Shown piece after piece: positions 23,600-37,038 of a stretch of DNA of 64,000 nucleotides; positions within the stretch are counted from its first letter, which is position 1; each line of letters begins with the position of its first letter. The position numbers were made by a program, and so were the translations under genes. The notes under the pieces were generated by a model, which was not told where the DNA came from, did no database searches, and was given only the letters and a program-made list of their open reading frames with translations. The DNA is taken from assembly GCA_949775045.1 (NCBI GenBank), contig OX459100.1, positions 2,667,936 to 2,731,935 of the forward strand. Direction: 5' to 3'. Source of the DNA: Metridium senile (Eukaryota; Cnidaria; Anthozoa; Actiniaria; Metridiidae).

Positions 23600-24598
23600 T
23601 CACACATGTCCAGGTTTACCAGCATTGTGATCTTCCTGGATACTTTTTTTCATTTGTTGGGTTTCCTGGTCAGCTTTCTGCCACACTTGATCGAGTTGTT
23701 GGTCAAACATTCTATGGAACAGAGAAATAAACTGGTTCAAGCGCTACTGCTTGACAATATACTTAGTTTATTACTACACTTCTAAAATAGCTTGCACTAA
23801 TACTAAAAGGGAAGTCGATAATGATGATGATGATGATGATGATGATGATGTGAAATATAATATGATGACGATGTTATTGATGACCATGATAATGATGACT
23901 TTAATGACGACATCGTTGATGATAATAATGATGAAGAAGATGATAATAATAACAATGATGACGAAGTTGATGATGATGATGAAGACGCTGATGATAATAA
24001 TGATTATGACGACGAAGATAAAAATAATAATGATGATGACGAAGATGATGATGATGATGGCGACGACGCTGATAATAACGATGACGACGAAGATGATGAT
24101 AATGATGATGAAGACGTTGATGATAATAATAATGATGGCGATGACGCTGATGATAATGATGAAAAAGACATTGATGACGAAGATGATGATAATAATAATG
24201 GTGATGATAATAAAAACGATCATTATGATTTATGATCATGACATTGATTTTGATGACGATTCTTGATAATGATGGTGATGAAGATGATGTTACCGATAAA
24301 TGGTGGTGATAACGGTGATTATCATATGACCCGTATTTTGCCCGGCGCGCGCTCTTAAGAAAACCTTTGTAAAATGTCACGTGATGGGGTCCGTACGGCT
24401 TTTTTCACCTGGTCCGTACAAACACGTACGGACCAGCTACTCGAAACATGACAACAAAAATGGCCTTTAAATTAAAAAGAGTGGGTCATATGATAAAAAA
24501 CTTATTGACTGAGTTAGGTCGGGCCGTACGGGAAAATATTTGGCTCTTGGTCATTTGTACGGACCTCGCTGCGCTCGTTCCGTACGTCATGACCGCGA

Positions 24599-24643
<45 letters not shown>

Positions 24644-27600
24644 TTATGATGATGATGGTAACATTGATGATGATAAATGATAATTATATGTACCACTCAT
24701 ATATATTGTTCATTTATTTTTTTATTGTATTGTACAAGGCGCGAGATAAAGTAATTATTATCGTTATTATTCTTATTATGATGATGATGATGATGACGAT
24801 AATGGTGATGATGATGGTGATTATAATTATGATGATAAGTATGATAATGATAATGCTGATGATATGTTGATGATAAGTATGATAATGATGATGATGATGA
24901 TATTATCAACACGCGAGTCATGTTTTTGTTTCAATACCTTCTTTCTCCCATCATCTCCTCCATCGCTTTCTGCTTCTCACGGACAAGCTGTCGCAGCCTG
25001 TTGATTTCTTTTTGGTGTTCAGCTTTGATGTTGTTTACTTCTTTTTCTTTATCGTTCAATCTTGTTGGAATACAAAATGGACATTATCATCATTGCAGAT
25101 ACAGTGGAACCCCGTTAATCCGGCCACCGAAGGGACATCCCAAAGTGGCCGTATTAACGGGGTGGCCGTATTAAGCGGGTAAATTTTATATATGGGCATG
25201 CATTTCGTTGGGACCTAAAAAACTGGCCGCAATAACGGGGTGGCCATATTAAGCGGGTGGTCGTAAGGTGGGGTTCCACTGTATCATCATTATCGTTAAC
25301 TCCATTTCCAATATCTGATTCGTGATTCCCTCCCATTCTCTACATTCACAATAACCACAATGCCTTCTGTTTTTGAAGGGCTACTATTACAAATCAAACC
25401 AATTTGAATTACAATATCTTCCTCTGAACACCTTGCGGGACAATTATTCACGTGTCTCTATCATTGCAAGCTCAACGTCCATCTCGCTTCGATGAAAAGG
25501 CCCGGCTACCTTTCAACATGGCGCTGGGAACTGTGAAAGGGACTTTTAATCAAACTTTAATAAACATCATTGCAGTCTTCTTTGCCTTTCAGTACTTTCA
25601 TTACGATTTACAACTGAAATCACATTTTTTAAATCATGAGTGTTACTTACTGTCCTGCGATTAAAGCAACCTTCTCACTGGATTTCCTTTTGTTTGACTG
25701 ACAGAATATGAAAATAATAGAAAAAGCATATCATTAACCATTATACTGAATATGGACAATTGACAATGGACAATGGACAAAGAATAAATGAATGATTGAA
25801 TAAGCAAATTAACGGAAAAATAAATTAATAAATGAGTGTATGAACGAATGGACGACTAAAAGGGAAAATAAATGAGTACTGAAATGAATGAATGAATAAT
25901 TAGACACATGGATGAGCGAATAAACAAATGAATGGATAAATAATTAGAGAATCAAATAAATGAAGGTATTAATGAACGAATAAATAAATGAATGAATAAA
26001 CGAGAGGACGAATGAATAAATAATTAAACGAATAAGTGAATGAATAAGAGCACAAATGAGTATTTGAGTATTTGCGTCTTGCAGTGATAGGTACCCCCTT
26101 TTGCAGGGCTCCCATATGTAGATGTAGATGTATAAAAACGAATCTAGTAAATATCCTGTAGTCACTGCAACAAAATTACCTTGAGTTTTTCTTTCAAACC
26201 AAGAATACTAAGATCCCCTTGGTGTATCATTGATTTGTTTTTTTTCTGCTTTATCTCCTGAGTCTTTGCCTTAAAGATATTCAATAAAATTAGAATACGG
26301 ATAGACGTTCTATTAGATAAATAAACAATACTTCTTTGCTCAGTATTTGGAGCGTTTGAAGTAAACTTTATTTATCTATTTATTTACTACATTATAACAG
26401 CGAGACCTCGCCCGCCTTGACTAGTCATACTTAATACGGGCGGGGTCATTCTGTAATTTTAACAATGCGACTGATGTATGTATATGAATAGATCTTTTCA
26501 CAGTTCCGTTCAGTGACCACAAATAATAGTTCCAAGTCGAGGTTGGAATTACCACACATAGCAAAACTCTAATTTATCATGCGCAGCAACTCGAACCTCG
26601 ACTTGGAACTATCATTCATGGTCACTGAACGGAACTGTGAAAAGGACTATTATTAAGTTATAATAAAAATAACAGTTTTTAATTTTTGATGCACCTTTTT
26701 TATAGAGACTGTAGTTAGCACATGTTTATTACGTATCAGAAATACCGTATGCAATCTCGAAAAACAATGACATTACCATATATGGTATTGTAGATGAGAA
26801 GTAACGAAAGACTTTGATTAGCGCGCGAGATTTTTTATTTTTTTTAACAGGTTGAGATTGCAACAGAACAATATACATATCTTTGATACGATTCTGAATA
26901 AACTTGTATTGTACTTGTAGTCAATCAGAAGTACGTGCGTTCAATTCCCGCCTGTTATAATGTTTTTCTTTTGATATTAATAGTTTTAGTACTTACAAAT
27001 TCTTCGAAGCTATCTCTCTCTTCAGCTGTCTTTTCTGCCTGTAATTAGAGCATGGGAATAAGAGAAAAATAATAATATTATATTATATAAATATAATATC
27101 ATATATTTAATATTATAGTTTCTTCGTCTCTTTTGGATTCGAATAATTCATTAAAAATTGAGTTTATAATGGTCTCATCCTAAGCAGGGATAACAAAAAC
27201 TGAGAACAGACGTCTCAGTGTACATGAAAAATGTGGAAGACTTAACCGACTGCTATATGAAGGTACACATTGCTGTCACGCAGTTTACAATCATGACAGT
27301 TTTACATGAGAAATGTGGAGAACTTAACCGACTGCTATATGAAGGCGCACATTGCTGCCATGCAGTTAACAATCATGACAGTTTTACATGAGAAATGTGG
27401 AGGACTTAACCGACTGCTATATGAAGGTACACATTGCTGTCACGCAGTTTACAATCATGACAGTTTTACGTGAGAAATGTGGAGAACTTAACGGACTGCT
27501 ATATGAAGGCGCACATTGCTGCCACGCAGTTTACAATCATGACAGTTTTACATGAGAAATGTGGAGGACTTAACGGACTGCTATATGAAGGCGCACATTG

Positions 27601-30600
27601 CTGCCACGCAGTTTACAATCATGACAGTTTTACGTGAGAAATGTGGAGAACTTAACGGACTGCTATATGAAGGCGCACATTGCTGCCACGCAGTTTACAA
27701 TCATGACTGTTTTACATGAGAAATGTGGAGGACTTAACCGACTGCTATATGAAGGCGCACATTGCTGCCATGCAGTTTACAATCATGACTGTTTTACATG
27801 AGAAATGTGGAGGACTTAACCGACTGCTATATGAAGGCGCACATTGCTGCCACGCAGTTTACAATCATGACTGTTTTACATGAGAAATGTGGAGGACTTA
27901 ACCGACTGCTATATGAAGGCGCACATTGCTGCCATGCAGTTTACAATCATGACTGTTTTACATGAGAAATGTGGAGGACTTAACCGACTGCTATATGAAG
28001 GCGCACATTGCTGCCATGCAGTTTACAATCATGACAGTTTTACATGAGAAATGTGGAGGACTTAACGGACTGCTATATGAAGGCGCACATTGCTGCCACG
28101 CAGTTTACGCTCAAGAGTGTGGTTAGTATGTGAAATGCCGAAACCAGATTGTTGTGCCAGGAGACAATCCCCTTCTCTTGGTCAAGTACACAACGCAATC
28201 GCCCGGACTGGGAATCGGAAACAGACCAGTAGGCCCAGAAACCAGTCCACTGACCACTAAACCATCACGCCTCTCTATATGAGTAAATCATAAGTTCACT
28301 TACAATTTTCAAAACTGCATCCAAGGTTTGTTGTGCAGTGACCTCTCTCTCAAGAATATGTTCTAGTTTTCTTTCCACCAATAGATTCTTTCTTTCTAGT
28401 TTCCTACATAAAGTCGATAGTTTTATTATTAGAAGTAATAAAATAATAATATAAAAAAAAAAAAAATACAGGGGCCCTGCAAAAATCAATTCGCAATAGA
28501 CCATTCCCTAATTCGCTTCACTGCACAGGAATCAATAGAGTCAAGTCGAGGCTGGAGTAGATAAAATACAATGAATGTATAGATTCATTCACTCAAGCCT
28601 TAACTTAGTCTGCGTAAACAGACCCTTATTAGCTAATAAGGGACTGTTCCTAGCCTGCATAGCTGGCCCTGGGGGATTGGGGAGAGGGGCGGAGGGAAGC
28701 TACGCAGTCTAAGGCTAGCCTCCACTTGAATCTATTGTTTCGTGGTCAGCCATGAGAAATCGGGAAAGATCTATTCGCCTATCCATTTGACTTTAAATAA
28801 GTGATGTGATATTTTATTATAATACAACATCAAGCATTCTTATTGCTAGAGGCGCGTGTTTTATGAGACCACACAACACGCGCATTTACATGTTAAATTG
28901 TATTTTATAAAAGGAATGCTCAATTGTTGCATTAATCTTCTTTTCTTACGTACCGTTGAGTTTTCCTGTGTATTTCAAGTTCTTTTGTAAGCTGAGAGAC
29001 TTGAGCCTTGCAATCTGAAACATTGAAATACCGAGCAACTAAGAAATGAACTTCAGCAGTGTTGGAATTTTAAATAACAAACATTATGCCGCAATGTATA
29101 ATTAATGTTATTTTATCTCGAGTTATTACTTATAGCTTTTCAATATGCCCGTCGTGAGTCGTCCGTAAAGGATGGGTGGTACTATATATGTGTAGGACAA
29201 GTCAATCATGAACTATAAAGGCGGTAACGATAGGGACTATATAAGCTATTTCAATTTAAACATAATTTCACACTCTGATTTAACAAGTGAATTCATTTTT
29301 TTCATAAAAATATTTCAATATTTCAATTATTTAAACTATTATATTTTCAGTTATTGTAGAGTTTGTAGTATTTTGGCATTACCTGTTAGACTCAATACAA
29401 GGTTTTGTTTTTCTTGATTAATGGCCTGTAGAAGTGAGAAAACATTACAATTGACAAACGAATGTCATACACTACACGTTTTTTCATTTGTTTGTTTTTC
29501 ATTTATTGGGGATATCTGTAAAGTAAATCCTACACCAATATTTTTCGTTTATTTTTCTATTTCATTGACGTAATGAGGAAGGCGTATGGGTTTGTGGTTA
29601 TGCGGTTTTGCGTTATTTTTGGTGCGATTTTTTTTTCATTTATAAGTGTGGTTTTGCGGTTTTACAAAACTGAGCGGTTTGTGGTTTCTTTGTCATTTTT
29701 GTCATGGTCAACGGTGAGAAACGTTTTTCTACGGTGAAAAATTATCATTCAGATCATTTCACTTACGTTTGTTTTGATTTGGTCGAGTTATATTTATTTA
29801 TTACGGGTGCAATTGTTTAGGAATTTTTTGTGCGGTTTAATTTTATTTAGATATTTTAATTTTAGATAGGTTTATTAATAAAATTACATTGCAGTAGTAA
29901 TTACTAACTGAATTGCGTAATATTTACAATTTGATACAATACATAATAAGAATACTAAATATAAGAATACTAAATTATTAAAAGATATACTAAAATTGAT
30001 TAAGTTAAAATATAAAATATATGAATATTTATGGTCTAAACATTGCTAAAACTACTTAATTTTGCGGTTTTTTGTCTTTTTTTGGTGCGGTTTCCAATCC
30101 CCCCCTACGCTCCTCTACGTAATCATGTAGTGTACTTTGTGATGACTTGTTTACCTCTATTTTTGTCTCCACTTGTTCTGATTCAGATTCTTTATTCGCT
30201 TTCATGTCTTCCATTATGCTATACATAAATTGAACTGTCATCATCATCATCATCATCATCATTATTTTTATGTATATAATAAGTATTAAGTATTGCAATC
30301 TGAGACCAAGATGAATTCTGGGGTACGGCAGTTTTTCTCATTAAAAATTCGTTTGCGAGCACTTTCTGGCCTCGGATATGGATATGGATATGGTAAATAT
30401 AAATGTGAAGGTGCTAAGTGCAAAAAACAGAGCCAATTCATTTCGGTCTCAGATTGCAGATTCAGATCTCCTTCTGAAAACGTTTTTTGAAATAGGTATA
30501 GCTGTATGTGTACCTTCTACACTCATCCATAATAGCAAGGTGTTCCTCTATGGGGATTTTCTTGTCCTCCTGCGTTAACAGTGTTTCATATTTCTGGAGT

Positions 30601-31981
30601 AAAGCAGCATGACTGCAGTGACTGTCTTCTAATTCTGTCTGTAAAGTTTTCTTTTCTGATTCCAGTCTGGTGATCCTCATAGATAGCTTTGAAACTGAAA
30701 CCAAATCACATACAACATCAACTATGTTAGACCAAGAACCATTACCTGTAAATAGGTGGACGTATAGTGACGTAGTTTACAAATTATGGTTTTGTCAACC
30801 AACCATTGTTATTAGAACAAAGAAAATTAAAAAATATATTGTATTAAAATGGTTGGCAAATTTAGCATCACAATACCAACACTTGTAAACACTGTATGCT
30901 CATCTATATATTTTTAATACTCTTTCACCTATGATGTTCCGCATAAAATGGATGGAGTTTGGACTGATACTATACTCATGCAGTTTCAGTACTTAGGGAT
31001 TGACCATTAGATATTTGATATTTTTTAGCCCTTGAACATGTAAACATTAAATCTCTGTTGAACTTCACAATTAAGGATACGGTCCACCATCGCGAGGTGC
31101 TCTCAGTTAAAACTTGTTTACTGCGTCATTTTACATTTAAGATAGACAAAGTATAAAGTGTAATGTTTTTGTCTTGAAAAAAATATCTGTAACCGATGCT
31201 TTACGTAAAACCTTGAAATGGAGTGCCTTTAGTAATATGATATGATATGATATGGTAGCTAGTCACCTTTCCTTGCAGCACTAGTGCTGAATTACGAGAG
31301 GTGCAGCTCACGTGGAGTTGGAGGTGCTTACCAACACATAGCAGCCACAAGGCGCTTTCAGTACGAACACTTACATAATATGCCATGTCATGTGACATTT
31401 CTTTTAGTGTTAATGCCTCTCTGATGTTAATGACATGGTTCTGTTGTTAACATGTAAATTATGTGTGTATGCTTACCATCCTGTCCATGCACCTGATGCA
31501 TCTCTTTTATCTTTCTTTGTTGCAAGTCTTGTTGTTTCATCAAGATAGAGTTCTCTTCCACTACTAGTTTAGCTTGTTCTTGAAGCTGTTGCCTATTTGA
31601 AATCAAAACAATAGCATGTATCAATTACCCAACTGCATAAATCAATTTATCAGTCAGTCAATCAATTCATAGACCAATCAATCGATTTATTAGTCAGTCA
31701 ATCAATTCATAGACCAATCAATCGATTTATTAGTCAGTCAATCAATTCATAGACCAATCAATCGATTTATTAGTCAGTCAATCAATTCATAGACCAATCA
31801 ATCGATTTATTAGTCAGTCAATCAATTCATAGACCAATCAATCGATTTATTAGTCAGTCAATCAATTCATAGACCAATCAATCGATTTATCAGTCAGTCA
31901 ATCAATTCATAGACCAATCAATCGATTTATTAGTCAGTCAATGAATCAATGAATCATGCAATGAATCAATCCATAAGTAAG

Positions 31982-32051
<70 letters not shown>

Positions 32052-35000
32052 CATCCATCCATCAATCAATCAATCCATCAATCAATCAATCTATAAATCA
32101 ATCAAATCAGTTACATTAGTGGCTGTCATTTTACATTACCATTCATCCAAAACAAGGGCATCAGGTTTGGACTTTGCAATTCTCTAAAAGAAATAAAATG
32201 AAAGACATTAGATAAAACCAATGTTTACGTAGCTATGTACATCACTATATTCAGCACTATAAGCACCAGAAAGTGCGGTATATTTTTCATAATTTACCAT
32301 ATGCAAATCTTGATTTTCTTTGACAATTTCCATCAGTCTTGCTTTGAATGCAGATATTTCTTCCTAATTATTGAAAAAAATAAAAATACTTTAAAACACA
32401 AGAGTTGTATATTTTAGATGGTAGTTAGTAGTTGTTTGTGTATAATTATACTTATTTCAATCAAGTTTGCCACTATATGGGATCATGGAAATTTTTTGAA
32501 AACTTTGTATCAGTCAAATAGAGGTTTTTGACACAAATTGAACCTTGTGAATGTTCATGAGGTAAAAATCTAGGCATGTTTTTTTTGTTGGTAATTTCAA
32601 TATTGCAGTAAGTATACTATCTTGCATATCTGTGGTGCACATTTTTTTTTCTGTTTTGGTCTCCGGCATTTGGTAAAATGCAAGATTAATTATGGAATTG
32701 CCAAATAAAATTAATTATTGTAGTTATAGTTTTTCCAATGTTGTTGAACTATCTGCAGAAATACGTTTTTTCTCCATTCTTAAGTTCAGTGTTGCAGTTT
32801 TCACTACCTCCAATGCACTCCCTCAATCATCATCATATGATAATTAATTTTAATAACTGCAGACTGTACAAATAAACATAATATATCTATCCTTACATCG
32901 TAAACTTTGATGATGTCATCTTTTTCTTTCAGTCTGTCATCATAAGCCACAAACAGTGGAGCCAAGAATTTTGTATTAACCTAAACAATGTAAGAAAGTA
33001 TGTAATATATGTACACACACGTTTCTCAATGCTAGTGGGCGAGTTATCTCTACTTTTTCAGTTTACATGTTTCAAGCGTAACCCTGGTGCTAGGATCTTT
33101 AATAATGCCAGGATTTCCCTAGTCCCACGTAAACACTCCCTAAGACCTACAGATAAGTACCCTCATAATTTCTAGTGTACCCATAACCTGCAGTCACAGT
33201 TGAAACATTGCAGTCCAAAAAACCTTTGACACTTGTGTGACAAACAACATTCTACTTTAATCTCATATCCACAATATGTAATAATATAATTTAATAGGTC
33301 TTTAATATACATACCAGCCAAGGACATGATCCTGTGCTCTTAGGAAATATCAAACTATCAACCTCCTGAGAAAGAAACATTAAAAATGAAACTAAACTTA
33401 ATAGACTCACTATAACCATAAAATTAATATATAATATTATAATATAAAAACATAATTATAATAAAGTAATAATTTAATCAAAATATAAGTATAATATGAC
33501 AACACTATCAAGAAATGTTAAAGATCTGAAATAAATACTGAGATTGTAATTACCTCAACAGTTGCTTGTCGATATTTCATCTGATACCTACTCAGTTCAA
33601 CATTCAGCCTGTGAACTGGAAAATCCAACAACATTTAGTATAAAATATGCAGGCAATTATATAAAGATACATGCACTGATTAACTAGACCGATTAACGGG
33701 TTAGCTCAGTTGGGAGAGCACAGCCTGTTAACCGGGAGGTTGGGGGTTCAAACCCCAGCCGGACCATCACTCAGGGTCTTTAAATAATTGAGGAGAATGT
33801 TATAACTTTGTATTTATTTCAGTTTATAATTGTTAGGCTTCGTGTCCTCTCGGATAAGGACATTAAATCGGAGGTCCCATCTCGCCACTCACACACTAAC
33901 CATTAATCGGGGGGACGTAAAAGAACGACTGAGGACACAGGTCACGACCATCCTCAGTGAAAGGCCTACACTTACACTAATATATACTAACTACTTACAG
34001 CTAACTACAATGTGTAAAGCGCATTTGAATATATTCATATATATAGAAAGTGCGCTATATAAATACATTATCATTATCATTATCATTATGAAGAACTTTG
34101 AAATAGTTTTCAATATTTGTCCCTAAGAATTATGTAGAGGTGTTCTGAAGTGATTCTTGTCTAAAATACCAGGGGTGGATTTAGGGCGTGTCCCTTCAGG
34201 CACTGGACACCCCATGGCACGGCAATTACTCTTATTTTATGTAAGACATTAATTTATGAATGTCTTCCTGTCAAAATCATCTACGATAAATTACACTAGT
34301 CCTAAACTACTTTTAGTTTGTTTCAAGAAAACTATAAAACATTAATAATATAAACTAACACATTGAGAGCCCTTCATTTGCAATTGGGACAACCCCCCCT
34401 GGAAAATTTCTGGATCCGCCCCTGAATTCTCCAGTTTCCTGTATCTACAATTTGACAAAAGACTTTGTCATTTGCAAAGGGAAAAGTACTATTGCTTAAC
34501 ATTTAGACAACTCATTTGAATTCACCTGTATCTTGAAGTACTTTATTCTCATGCTGTAAATCCTTGATGTATTGCTGTGTTACAAGTGATTCACCTCCTG
34601 CAAGTATACACACATCAAAGTTGTTGTAATTGTATTCAAAGCTACAATCCCAGACAAAACCTTTGGGACAATACCATCTATAGTGCTCTTTAAATAAAAT
34701 GAGCATGTTTTACAGTGCGGACACTCCAACCAGGACCACTTTAGATGAATTGATAATCAACCAATCATATAGCAGCTTTCAGTTCAAAAATGTTATGAGC
34801 GTGAGAACACTAAAATTTGATTGGCTTATGCTGTTATCAGTTCAATCTCTGTCTGGTTTAAGCGTTTTTTGATTGGACGGTTTTGTCTATAGTAAGTGGT
34901 CCCGGTTGGAGTGTCCACACAGTTAAATATGTTCCAACATTCAGTAGGGCACATGATACATGTTCAGCTAGAAGATTGAGACATTAAACAGAAGTGTAGT

Positions 35001-36949
35001 ATTACACTTTTTTGATTGTTGGAGTAGGGGAATAAAACTTTAGTTGTCAAATCCCGATTGTAAACCTTTTGTCCGTGATAATGTAGAATGCCAAACCAAT
35101 GCCAAATGTACTCACCAGTTCCTCGCTCCACAGTTTCAGTGAATTGTCTCAAAACTTGATTTTCTTTCTGTAATGAGACATTTAGGTCGGCGAGTCTAGA
35201 GTTTTCTAGCGTCAACATGTCAATGCTGCTACTGACAGGGCTCTTGGTAGGTTTCCTGTTTTTCTTGTGTGATCTCTGAGTATGTGATACTGGTATTGCA
35301 TCCACCTTTAATAAGATATTAAATATTTTAATATTTAATTTATGTTATTATTTAAAATTACTTTATGTATCTTCCTCTGTAAATTCATACAATGATGGTA
35401 TTGCATTTGCTGAGGTTGGTTTACTGGGCAATAAAATTTGAGACATGGTATTGCATCCACCTTTAAATAAGAGAAATATTTCAATAACAGGTTCCCATTT
35501 AAATCTGTGCTAAACACACAGATCAACCAATCAGAGAAGTTCACTTCAGAAATAATATACTCTGATTGGTTGATCTGTGTGTTTATATATCGATTATGGT
35601 GATAAAACTGTCCAATAACATATTGAACACACTATAATATTGATGGTAGTGGTGATCGTCATGCATGATGATAGTGATGGCCATGATGATGGCCATATGG
35701 TGGTCTCATCATGGTTGTGATGGTGGTAAAGTAATTATAAAGATGGTGATGATTGTTATAATTGTGGTGATAATGATTATGATGATGATGATTGTGGTTA
35801 TAATGATGATGATGATGATGCTGATAAAATATGCGTACATGTACATACCTCATCAATTTGAGATGTAGTGATATCGTCTTCAGATTCTTGTTGTATTTTG
35901 CTATGTCTCACTTTCTTGATTGGTTTGGCTGAAATACTTTGCAGTTCTATTTCAAGCTTCTTGCTTTTTTCTTCTTGTTCTTTTATCTTTGTCAGCAGTG
36001 ATTCTTGCTGGGCCTCTAATGCCTACAGTAAAAAAGGAATGGAATGGCATAGCTGTACAAGACTGAGATAATATTTACCACAATCTCTGGAAAAACTTAA
36101 CAAGACAACTGCTAACAAATAAACACAAGAAAACTGCCTTTCTTGTACCTTCCAATTCATTCATTCATTTACTTATAAATATGTCCATCAAATTATTTCT
36201 TTTATTTATTCATCCATTTTTTTCATTCAATCATTCATCCATTCATTCAGTCATCCATCCATGCAGTCCTTTGTTCATCCATCCATCCATTCAATCATTC
36301 ATTCCTTTATCCAATGTGTAATTTATCCATCTATCCATTCATTCATTCATTTATCCATTTAACCATTCATTCATTCATTTTCAGTTAGGTACAAACTCAA
36401 CTTTCTTTCAATTATCCATCCATTCATCTGCATTCATCCATCCATTTATCCAATTGTTCATTCCTCCATTAATTCATCCAATTCTTCATTTATCCATCCA
36501 TCCATCCACCCACCCATTCATTCATCCACCCATTCATTCATTTATCCACCCAATCATTCATTCATCCATTCATTCATCCAATTCGTGGAACTTACTACCT
36601 GATACTGTAAAATCATCTACATCACTCTCGTCATTCAAATCTAATTATTTAAACATGTCTTTCAAAAAGCTTGAAAACATGAACTTATCTTAGGTTGTAC
36701 TTTTTTCAAATTAGGAATTTTCAAATTACATTATTTTAGAAAAGCTTGAAACATGAATAATTACTTTAGGTCGTTTTTTTTTAAAATTTAGAAATTTTAA
36801 AACTGCATTTAGATAGTTTTATATTTTTATCATTTTAATTTACTTGTTTATATTTCTTATTTAAATTTTATGTATGTATGTATGTATATATGTAGGGCCT
36901 AGATGAAAATTACTTGTGTAATTCTAGTTACCCTATTGAAATAAAGTGC

Positions 36950-37038
<89 letters not shown>

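Noticed and set aside
27216..28108. Regularly spaced repeats reminiscent of a CRISPR array
   Set aside because: Contiguous 82-bp tandem satellite with no unique spacers, in a eukaryotic intron. The same applies to the 32-, 40-, 50- and 65-bp arrays.
33690..33770. tRNA-Asn-like gene (also at 50825-50900)
   Set aside because: A- and B-boxes are good, but the anticodon stem does not pair and the sequence continues into a SINE body and tail; called SINE, not a functional tRNA.
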